64,000 nt of DNA from Zygnema cylindricum (taxonomy: Eukaryota > Streptophyta > Zygnematophyceae > Zygnematales > Zygnemataceae): assembly GCA_037447655.1 (NCBI GenBank), contig JBBHKE010002760.1, forward strand, positions 13,055 through 77,054, given 5' to 3'. The notes beneath the pieces were generated by a model, which did no database searches, had not been told where the DNA came from, and saw only the letters and a program-made list of their open reading frames with translations. Within the stretch, counting starts at the first letter, position 1. Each line of letters begins with the position of its first letter. Made by a program: the position numbers and the translations under genes. Below, piece after piece: positions 25,478 to 34,561 of this stretch.

Positions 25478-27880
25478 TTTTAGCGCTAACAGTTTGTGTA
25501 AGTTAGATAACAAGCCTTGTTAATGCTAACAGTTTGTGTAAGTTAGGTTACAATCCCTGTTAGCGCTAACAATTTGTGTAATTTAGGTCACAATTCCAGT
25601 TAGCGCTTACAATTTGTGTTAGTAAGGTAACAATTCCTGTTAGCGCAAACAGCTTGTGCAATTTGATAACAATTCTTGTTATCGCTAACAGTTTGTGTAA
25701 TTTAGGTAACAATTGTTGTTATCGCTATTTGTTTGTGTAATTTAGTTAACAATTCCTGTTAGTGCAAACAGTTTGTGTAAGTTAGGTAACAATTCTTGTT
25801 AGTGCTAACAGTTTGTGTAAGTTAGGTAACAATTCTAGTTATAGCTAACTATTTGTGTAAGTTAAATAACAATTCTTGTTATCGCTAACAAATTGTGTAA
25901 GTTAAGTAACAATTCCTGTTAGCGCAAACAGCTTGTGTAATTTAGATAACAATTTCTGTTATCGCTAACTGTTTGTTTAATTATGGTAACAATTTCTATT
26001 AGCGCAAAAAAATTGTGTAATTTAGATAACAATTCTTGTTATCGCTAATTGTTTGTGTAATTTAGGTAACAATTCTTGTTATTGCTAACAGTTTGTGTAA
26101 GTTATATAACAATCCGTGTTAGCGCTTACTGCTTGTGTAAGTTAGGTAATAATTCCTGTTATTGCTAGCAGTTTGTGTAAGTTCGTTAACAATTCGTGTT
26201 ATTGCTAACTGTTTGTGTAATTTAGATATCAATTCTTGTTCTCGCTAACAGCTTGTGTAAGTTAGGTTAAAATTCCTCTTAACGCTAACAATTTGTGTAA
26301 TTTTGGTAACAACTCCTGTTAGGGCAAACTCTTTGTGTAATTTAAATAACAATTCTTGTTAGCGCCAACAGTTTGTGTAAGTTATGTAATAATTTATGTT
26401 AGCGCTAACAATTCGAGTAAGTTAGGTAACAATTCGTGTTATTGCTACCAGTTTGTGTAAGTTAGGTTACAATTTATGTGAGCGCTAACAACTTGTGTAA
26501 GTTAGGAAACAATTCTTGTTATCGCTAAAAGTTTGTGTAAGTTAGATAACAATTATTGTTAGCGCTAACAGTTTGTGTAAGTAAGGTAACAATTCTTGTT
26601 ATCGCTAACACTTTGTGTAAGTTAAGCAACAATTCCTATTACCGCTAAAAGTTTGTGTAAGTTAGGTAACAATTTTTGTTATCGTTAACAGTTTGTGTAA
26701 GTTAGATAACAATTGTTGTTAGTGCTAACAGTTTGTGTAAGTTAGGTAATAATTCCTGTTATCGCTAACAGTTTGTGTAAGTTAGATAACAATTTTTGTT
26801 TGCGCTAACACTTTTTGTAATTTAGATAACAATTCTTGTTATCGCTAATAGTTTGTGTAATTTAGGTAACAATCCTGTTATCCCTAAGTGTGTGTGTTAT
26901 TTCGGTAAAAATTCTTGTTATTGCTAACAGTTTGTGTAAGTTAGATTACAATTCCTGTTAGCGCTAATTGTTGGTGTAATTTAGGTAAGAATTCATCTTA
27001 GCGCAATTAGTTTGTGTAATTTAGGTAACAATTATTCTTATCGCTAACAATTTGTGTAAGTTAGGTTACAATTCCTGTTATCGCTAACAGTTTGTGTAAG
27101 TAAGGTAACATTTTTAGTTATCGCTAACAATTTGTGTAAGTTAGGTAATAATTCCTGCTATCACTAAAAGTTTGTGAAAGTTAGGTAAAAATTCCACTTT
27201 GCGCTAACAATTTGTGTAATATAGATAACAATTCCTGTTAGAGCAAAGTGTTTGTGTAATTTAAATAACAATTCCTGTTAGCTAACTGTTTGTGTAAGTA
27301 AGGTAACAATTTTTGTTAGCACAAATAGTTTGTGTAAGTTAGGTAACAATTACTGTTAGCACTATTAGTGTGTGTAACTTAGATAATAATTCTTGTTATC
27401 GCTAAGAGTTTGTGTAAGTTAGATATCAATTCCTTTTAGCGCAAACAGTTTGTGTAAGTTAGGTAAAAATTGTTGTTATCGCTAACAATGTGTAAGTTAG
27501 GTAACAATTCCTATTATCGCTAACACTTTGTGGAAGTTAGGTTACAATTTCTATTAGCGGTAACAACTTGTGTTAGTTAGATGACAATTTTTGTTATCAC
27601 TAACAGTTTGTGTAAGTTAGATAAAAATATTTGTTAGCGCTAACAGTTTGTGTAAGTTAGGTAACAATTTCTGTTATCGCTAACAGGAAGTGTAAGTTAG
27701 ATAACAATTCATGTTAGAGCTGACAGTGTGTGTAATGTAGATAACAATTCTTGTTATCCGTTACTGTTTGCGTAATTAAGGTAACTATTCTTGTTATCGC
27801 TAATAGTTTGTCTAATATAGGTAACAATTCATGTTATCGCTTACTCTTTGTGTAATTTAGGTAATAAATTGTGTTATTGC
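25478..27880 (+). repeat. 40-bp satellite array 1
   Basis: About 60 tandem copies of a 40-bp unit of the form GTTAKCGCTAACAGTTTGTG followed by TAATTTAGGTAACAATTCTT. When the variant base is G the unit contains TGTTAGCGCTAACA, a perfect 14-bp palindrome. No ORF or spacer-like unique sequence is present. The array is bounded on both sides by ends of the same copia LTR family. Confidence 0.95.
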
Positions 27881-28236
27881 TGTTGAAAAGTAAGCTTTAG
27901 TAATTCTTAGAAATTTAATTTAGGACTTAAAATATTTTTGGAATACCAACTATTCAATATTGACCAAATTTAGTGTGGGTTTTTGTAGTATATACACGAA
28001 TAGTTATCTTTAAGTAAATTAGTATGTAGGGCCGCTAATGAATATAGATGTGATAAGAATCACCAGGATTTTTAGGGTATAGATATTGTTAGTAGACAAT
28101 TCTGGTCCAAACACTGAGATTTTTGTTAGTAGATTGTCTAATGAACCTTATACATACGTTTTAGATATTTTGAGGATCTTTAGAGTATTTAATTCAATTA
28201 GCAATGATCAGTTTGATACAGAATGTACCGTCAACA
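27881..28236 (+). mobile_element. 356-bp copia LTR
   Basis: The sequence starts TGTTGAAAAGTAAGCTTTAG and ends ACCGTCAACA, giving the TGTTGA...TCAACA termini typical of an LTR. Its first 85 bases match the LTR ends at 25320-25474. No target-site duplication is visible (ATTGC on the left, AAAAG on the right). It could therefore be a solo LTR with altered flanks or the terminal LTR of a rearranged element that enclosed the 40-bp array. Confidence 0.65.
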
Positions 28237-30123
28237 AAAGAGTTAAGGAAATAAAACGTTGTTTGTTAGAAATATCTGTGTTAGCGGAAACTCAAATTTG
28301 TGTAAAAAACATGGTTAAGGGTTTGTTTAAACTCTTTTTGTGAGCGTTAACAATATAAAGAGTTTTTTGCCACCATTCTTCTTAGTGCAAACACAAACTT
28401 GTGTTATAAACATGGTTCAAGGTTTATTTTACGTCTTTTTGTGACCGCGAACAATAAACGTTGTTTGTTACAAATATCTTTGTTAGCGCAAACTCAAATT
28501 TGTGTTAGAAACATGGTTTAGGGATTTTGTTTTAATATTTTTGTGAGCGTTACAATATAAAGGGATTGTTACCACTATTGTTGTATAGCGCAAACATAAA
28601 CTTGTGCTATAATCATGGTTTGGAGTTTATTTTACCTCTTTTTGTGACCGCGAACAATAAACGTTGTTTGTTTCAAATATCTTTGTAAGCGCAAAGTCAA
28701 ATTTGTGTAAGAAACATGGTTTAGGGTTTTTTTAAACAATTTTTGTGAGCGTTAACAATATAAAGTGTTTGTTACCACTATTGTTATTATCGCAAACACA
28801 AACTTGTGTTATAAACATGTTTCAGAGTTTATTTTACCTCTTTTTGTGACCGCGAAGAATAAACTTTTTTTGTTACAAATATCTTTGTTAGCGCAAACTC
28901 AATTTTTTGTTAGAAACATGGTTTAGGGTTTTCATTGACTATTTTTGTGAGCGTTAACAATATAAAGTGTTTGTTGCCACTATTTTTGTTAGCGCAAACA
29001 CAAACTTGTGTTATATACATGGTTCAAGGTTTATTTTACCTCTTGTTGTGACCACGAACAATAAACGTTGTTTGTTACAAATATCTTTGTTAGCGCAAAC
29101 TCAAATTTGTGTTAGAATGAGCGTTAACAATAAGAGATTGTTGCCACTATTGTTGTTAGCGCAAACACAAACTTGTGTTATCAACATGGTTCGGAGTTTA
29201 TTTAACCTCTTTTTGTGACCGCGAAGAATAAACTTTTTTTGTTACAAATATCTTTGTTAGCGCAAACTCAATTTTTTGTTAGAAACATGGTTTAGGGTTT
29301 TTTTTAACTATTTTTGTGAGCGTTAACAATATAAAGAGTTTGTTGCCACTATTTTTGTTAGCGCAATCACAAACTTGTGTTATATACATGGTTCAAGGTT
29401 TTTTTACCTTTTGTTGTGACCACGAATAATAAACGTTGTTTGTTACAAATATCTTTGTTAGCGCCAACTTAAATTTGTGTTAGAATGAGTGTTAATAATA
29501 TAAAGAGATTGTTGCCACTATTTTTGTTAGCGCAAACACAAACTTGTGTTATATACATGGTTCAAGGTTTATTTTACCTCTTTTTGGGACCACAGTAATA
29601 ATTTTTTTTTGTTACAAATATCTTTGTTAGCGCAAACTCAAATTTGTGTTAGAAACATGGTTTAGGGTTTTTTTTAACTATTTTGTGAGCGTTAACAATA
29701 TAAAGTGTTTGTTGCCACTATTTTTGTTAGCGCAAACACAAACTTGTCTTATAGACATGGTTCAAGGTTTATTTTACCTCTTGTTGTGAACGCGAACAAT
29801 TAACGTTGTTTGTTACAAATATCATTGTTAGCGCAAACTCAAATTTGTGTTAGAATGAGCGTTAACAATTTAAAGAGTTTGTTGCCACTATTTTTATTAG
29901 CGCAAACACAAAATTTTGTTATATACATGGTTCAAGGTTTATTTTACCTCTTTTTGTGACCGCAGTAATAAACGTTGTTTGTTACAAATATATTTGTTGC
30001 ACAAACTCAAATTTGTGTTAGAAAGAAGGTTTAGGTTTTTTTTTAACTATTTTTGTAAGCGTTAACAATATAAAGAGTTTGATAGCACTACTGTTGTTAG
30101 CGCAAACACAAACTTGTGTTATA
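28237..30123 (+). repeat. 202-bp satellite with a 370-bp higher-order unit
   Basis: The dimer satellite resumes. From about 29110 alternate dimers carry a half A with about 33 bases deleted: TGTTAGAATGAGCGTTAAC replaces TGTTAGAAACATGG...GTGAGCGTTAAC. The deleted copies lie near 29111, 29480 and 29850, a spacing of about 370 bases (202+202-33). The same deletion appears to the right of the retroelement near 34660, which keeps this spacing once the insert is removed. Confidence 0.85.
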
Positions 30124-30855
30124 TGAAACTCTGAGACCTCCATTGGCCCTCAGAGTATGCAGATCCAAAAGAAGCAAATCTAGATAGTGCCGACTCCAAC
30201 TTGATATAAACCCAAATGACTGACCCCTTGACAGTCAAAACTCCAATATAGATTCACCCCTGTGAAATAACACTATCTGTGTGCTCAGTTCCACCACAGA
30301 ATGCAAAGTTAGAATATGAGATTTGGACACATTCACCCACTTTGACTTTCCCTTAGAAATACAGCCACCCTGTCAGACAAAAACTCTGACCGACTACACC
30401 CCTGTGTAGCCTCGACTCCCCTGAGTCCGCAGCAAAAAGAATCACTGTAAATGGTCAAGTAAATTGATAGTTATGGCTGGCCAAAGTTGGCCATTTATAC
30501 AGGGTGCTCTCTGGGAGAGGCAGCTGCCTACCCAAAATTTTCTAAGTCCTATTCCCTTTCTGAAACTCTATCTACTGAAGTACGGCACCAATCAAATTAC
30601 TGTGTCGTACAGAAAAGTACAGGTGCCGGTGTACTTTCTGTACGGCCATTGTACGACATGGCCAAAATGTCGACACGTGTCAAATCAGGATTAGTTCATG
30701 TAATCTCCGGAATTCTCGTAATCCAATGTTATTACGCCACGTGTTATCTGACGTGGCAAAGACCGTAAAACGCCAAAAGTACATTTCCGTGATCGCGGCG
30801 CCTATCGCGGCCGTCCGATCAAAACCGGCTATAATCCTAGCCGCTGAAATTCGTC

Positions 30856-30930
30856 GCGCGGTATTCGTTTCGCTATCGAAACAAATGCGCGGTATTTGTT
30901 TCGCTATCGAAACAAATGCGCGGTATCCGT
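30856..30930. repeat. 31-bp direct repeats in U3
   Basis: GCGCGGTAT(T/C)YGTTTCGCTA begins at 30856, 30887 and 30918 (the third copy partial), a period of 31 bases. Each unit holds the near-palindrome TTTCGCTATCGAAA. The same repeats are in the other LTR at about 34079-34153. Short repeats of this kind in U3 are typical of LTR enhancers, but the function here is inferred. Confidence 0.8.
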
Positions 30931-31068
30931 TCTGTCCACATACCGTACTTCGTACTGAATCAAACTGTATCTATGTACAAAGTATTTATAAGCCGTTAAA
31001 CCGATTTATCTACATATAAAGATTTATATATTTATCAAACCCTATATATCGTAATATCATTCCTAGAC

Positions 31069-31135
31069 TTAACGGCTAGAGCTAACGGCTAATGCCGGTT
31101 GACGGACGGCAGGTACCAGGATCAATTCCTGCGTC
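31069..31135 (+). promoter_or_regulatory. tRNA-like (A-box/B-box) segment antisense to the element
   Basis: TTAACGGCTAGAGC (A-box-like) is followed after about 35 bases by AGGATCAATTCCT (B-box-like), in an order opposite to transcription of the element. Related LTRs at 50679-50742 and 53055-53120 have better matches (CCGGTTAGAG and GGTTCGAGT), which makes the degenerate version here recognisable. A Pol III internal promoter or an old tRNA/SINE insertion is inferred, not shown. Confidence 0.4.
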
Positions 31136-31333
31136 CGACAACTAACTTTTGGTAAGTCTACCTAATTCACCCCTTGTCTTCTCTAGAGAGCCTAGGCAGC
31201 CATGGCTCTAGCTCCCTATCCAGCCTTCAGTGACTACAACAAGTGTGGGGGCTTGGATAGGGGAGTTAGAGGCAGACCGCCTCAACTCTTTTTCTATCCT
31301 AATACAGACCTAGAAAATACTCAAATATCAACA

Positions 31334-31345
31334 CTCCCCTTATTT
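31334..31345 (-). other. Polypurine tract of the non-autonomous element
   Basis: On the minus strand the sequence reads AATAAGGGGAG directly before the 3' LTR start TGTTGA. Such tracts prime plus-strand DNA synthesis in LTR retrotransposons. The other copia 3' ends in this window have similar tracts (AAGGGGA, AGGGGAG, CGGGAG). Confidence 0.75.
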
Positions 31346-32426
31346 TCTAGTCTATTTTCTTTCAACTTCCACAAACAAGTAAACAAACACCCCTTCCCCC
31401 CTTTTTTTTTTTTTTTTTTTTTTTTCCTTTTCTTTTTCCTTTTTCCTTTTCCTTTCATAAAACTTAAGTATTTAACACAGTGCATTAAATGAACTGAAAT
31501 GATAATTGCATCACACATTTTATTTAACATCCCTTTTTCCATAAATCTGAGCAAAGATTTTATCCACTTCATCACTCTTTTATCCACACACAAACCGATT
31601 TCCCTCTTGCGATCAAAACAGCCAGCCCCATTTCCAATTTGCAACATACACCCAGATGCTAACCCTTTTACAGGCACATCTTCACAAGTGACGTCACACC
31701 AAGTAGTGATGTCAAATCCATCCACCCCCAAATATTCCCAAAAAACACTAGTCCCCACTAAGTTCCTCGTAAGATCTACATCTTTCGTACTCATATTTTT
31801 ATCCATGATAATTACCCCATTTTCTGAACTTCCCTCACTCTCTCCCATGGAATTCTTTCCACTATTAATTTCTAATTTAATTCCCAATAAATATTTCTTT
31901 TCTCCCCTATCCTTTGAAACCTCTTCGAGTTTCACTTCTCCCCTTTCCTCGGAATCCGTTGATGTCTCCCTTTCTGACCAGTTTTCTGGTTCCGTATTAT
32001 CTATAAAATTATCCTGATTAATTTTACCTTTCCCGTTTTCACTTATGGATCCTAGAACTGACTTTCTCATTTCTAAGTCATACACTCTACACTCCTCGAC
32101 ATCCTCAAGTACCTCCTCTCTCTTTACTTCCCTTATACCTCCAAAAGCACATTGTTGCCTTCGTGCAATTACTGTGTGCTTTTCTTTCTTCCCCATACTA
32201 CTAATCCGGAGAAGCTCTAAAATATCTTCATCCTCTTTCTCCTCTTCCCCTTCTTCCTCCTCATCCACATTCCAACTTCTAAGTTTTTCCAAACAAGGGC
32301 ATTCCTCCATATAATGACCCGATTCCCTACAAAAGAAGCAAGCCCCCTTTTTCAAAGCTCCCCTTTCTTTTCTTCTCCCTCTCTTTCCACCAAAGTTCCG
32401 ATAAGGTTTACCTTTGTCTTTCTTTC

Positions 32427-32552
32427 TCTCATCACGCTTCCGCTCGTCACCACCGTTCCTCTCATCACGCTTCCGCTCGTCACCACCGTTCCTCTCATCA
32501 CGCTTCCGCTCGTCACCGCCGTTCCTCTCATCACGCTTCCGCCAATCACCAC
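32427..32552 (-). repeat. 33-bp minisatellite inside gag
   Basis: About four copies of a 33-bp unit encode the 11-residue repeat GGDERKRDERN between the gag core and the zinc knuckle. The copies are nearly identical, with a single CACCACC/CACCGCC difference. The unit is a multiple of three, so copy number can change without a frameshift. The arginine/lysine/glutamate-rich product may add RNA-binding charge. Confidence 0.85.
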
Positions 32553-33333
32553 CAGCTGAAAATGCATTGACCCTGTCCCTTCCCCTACAAAGCTCCAAAG
32601 TGCTTTCCCTCACAAGAATTATCCCCATGGTAAAGCTCCAAGTCCATGAGGAGCCATCCATTGCCTGCATACGACAAATTATGTTTTCGTACTCATCTGG
32701 GAGTTTCATAATTAGTGTATTAATCTTACTCTCCTCAGATTCTACACATCCCGCACTAGTAAGCTCAACATATAACGCACCAATATCATTGCAAAACTCT
32801 ATCATGCTATTGCCTTTATAAACCTAGGCATCTATTTCCTGTTTTACTAATTGCTGCCTCTGAATAGTCTCACTCTTATAAATCTGAGTTAGTGCTTCCC
32901 ATATCTCTGAAGACTTAGTTAGACTTACAAGAGTGATAGCTATCGACTTAGACACATATCTAAGTATGAGATGTTTTGCTATAGTGTTTTTGTATTCCTA
33001 TATTTTCCTATCATTTTCTTCAGTTTTAATTCCTACATGTGGTACCATAGCTGAGAGCCTAGCTCCCCTCACCATAGGTGTCCCTTTTTCCTTCTCCCCT
33101 ATTTCCCCATCCACGGAAAGGTTTTTCCCTTCACCTTTCGTTGCATCTCAACTCCGGATGATATTCTGGGCAGTCTCAGACGATTCTTTGTAGTAAGCTC
33201 CTCCAAAGCCAGGTGGCGGACATCTCACTTGTCCCGCAACAATTCCCCATAAGTGCTTCTCGAAAAGCAATCCCTCCATTGTAAACGCCCAATAGGTGAA
33301 GTCTGTTCCATCAAACATAGGCACCCTAGATGG

Positions 33334-33346
33334 TGGGCCCATAACC
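33334..33346 (-). promoter_or_regulatory. Primer binding site, initiator tRNA(Met) anticodon arm
   Basis: The plus-strand TGGGCCCATAACC abuts the LTR and equals the anticodon arm of eukaryotic initiator tRNA(Met), CAT being the anticodon. On the element strand this gives GGTTATGGGCCCA, complementary to the internal part of the tRNA. Drosophila copia and yeast Ty5 use this half-tRNA priming; most plant copia elements use the tRNA 3' end. The ATG within the site is in frame with gag. Confidence 0.85.
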
Positions 33347-34556
33347 TGAAACTCTGAGACCTCCATTGGCCCTCAGAGTATGCAGATCCAAAAGAAGCAA
33401 ATCTAGATAGTGCCGACTCCAACTTGATATAAACCCAAATGACTGACCCTTTGACAGTCAAAACCCCAATATAGATTTACCCCTGTGAAATAACACTTTC
33501 TGTGTGCTCAGTTCCACCACAGAATGCAAAGTTAGAATATGAGATTTGGACACATTCACCCACTTTGACTTTCCCTTAGAAATACAGCCACCCTGGCAGA
33601 CAAAAACTCTGACCGACTACACCCCTGTGTAGCCTGGACTCCCCTGAGTCCGCAGCAAAAAGAATCACTGTAAATGGTCAAGTAAATTGATAGTTATGGC
33701 TGGCCAAAGTTTGCCATTTATACAGGGTGCTCTCTGGGAGAGGCAGCTGCCTACCCAAAATTTTCTAAGTCCTATTCCCTTTCTGAAACTCTATCTACTG
33801 AAGTACGGCACCAATCAAATTACTGTGTCGTACAGAAAAGTACAGGTGCCGGTGTACTTTCTGTACGGCCATTGTACGACATGGCCAAAATGTCGACACG
33901 TGTCAAATCAGGATTAGTTCTTGTAATCTCCGGAATTCCCGTAATCCAATGTTATTACGCCACGTGTTATCTGACGTGGCAAAGACCGTAAAACGCCAAA
34001 AGTACATTTCCGTGATCGCGGCGCCTATCGCGGCCGTCCGATCAAAACCGGCTATAATCCTAGCCGCTGAAATTCGTCGCGCGGTATTCGTTTCGCTATC
34101 GAAACAAATGCGCGGTATTTGTTTCGCTATCGAAACAAATGCGCGGTATCCGTTCTGTCCACATACCGTACTTCGTACTGAATCAAACTGTATCTATGTA
34201 CAAAGTATTTATAAGCCGTTAAACCGATTTATCTACATATAAAGATTTATATATTTATCAAACCCTATATATCGTAATATCATTCCTAGACTTAACGGCT
34301 AGAGCTAACGGCTAATGCCGGTTGACGGACGACAGGTACCAGGATCAATTCCTGCATCCGACAACTAACTTTTGGTAAGTCTACCTAATTCACCCCCTGT
34401 CTTCTCTAGAGAGCCTAGGCAGCCATGGCTCTAGCTCCCTATCCAGCCTTTAGTGACTACAACAAGTGTGGGGGCTTGGATAGGGGAGTTAGAGGCAGAC
34501 CGCCTCAGCTCTTTTTCTATCCTAATACAGACCTAGAAAATTCTCAAATATCAACA
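33347..34556 (-). repeat. 5' LTR of the non-autonomous element
   Basis: Same length (1210 bp) as 30124-31333 and 98-99% identical by eye. It is adjacent to the primer binding site, so it is the 5' LTR of a minus-strand element. It has the same 31-bp U3 repeats and tRNA-like segment. Its outer end is followed by the TTATA target duplicate. Confidence 0.92.
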
Positions 34557-34561
34557 TTATA

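Larger units (their letters stand above)
30124..31333 (-). repeat. 3' LTR of the non-autonomous element
   Basis: This is a direct repeat of 33347-34556. Because the element lies on the minus strand, this is the 3' LTR. Its U3 contains a 31-bp tandem repeat (30856-30930) and a tRNA-like segment (31069-31135). Many GTAC-rich words recur (GTACGGCACC, GTACAGAAAAGTAC, TGTACGGCC) and could serve as transcription factor sites. Confidence 0.92.
31321..33342 (-). pseudogene. Gag fused to RT/RNase H remnant (non-autonomous copia)
   Basis: One continuous frame runs leftward from the ATG at 33342, which lies inside the primer binding site. It begins MGPPSRVPMFDGTDFTYW, the usual copia gag start. Three in-frame stops interrupt it (33148-33150, 32998-33000, 32824-32826; residues 65, 115 and 173). 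The last 494 codons (32805-31321) are open. They contain the end of the UBN2-type gag domain and four 11-residue GGDERKRDERN repeats. Next come a CX2CX4HX4C zinc knuckle (CFFCRESGHYMEEC, about residues 155-168 of the 494) and a long acidic stretch. A shortened RT/RNase H remnant follows, from YLLGIKLEINSGK through ITTWCDVTCEDVPVKGLASG. The tail is a lysine run encoded by the polypurine-rich end. Protease, integrase and the YVDD region are missing. Gag would form particles and bind RNA. Confidence 0.85.
30119..34561 (-). mobile_element. Complete non-autonomous copia retrotransposon with target duplication
   Basis: Two 1210-bp LTRs (30124-31333 and 33347-34556) bound a 2013-bp internal region. 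The insertion is flanked by TTATA at 30119-30123 and 34557-34561, a duplication of the satellite word GTGTTATAAACATGG. Read on the minus strand the LTRs run TGTTGATATTTGAG to CTCAGAGTTTCA. The primer binding site (33334-33346) matches the initiator tRNA(Met) anticodon arm. The polypurine tract (31334-31345) lies next to the 3' LTR. By eye the LTRs differ at about 15 positions (98-99% identical), so the insertion is recent. Inside, gag is fused to a remnant of RT/RNase H, and protease and integrase are absent. It is a deletion derivative that would depend on proteins from an autonomous relative. Confidence 0.92.

Noticed and set aside
31499-32821. Plus-strand ORFs opposite the gag ORF (31499-32017, 32045-32314, 32414-32821)
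   Set aside because: They are antisense to a well-supported gag frame and are Ser/Pro-rich only because gag is Glu/Lys/Arg-rich.
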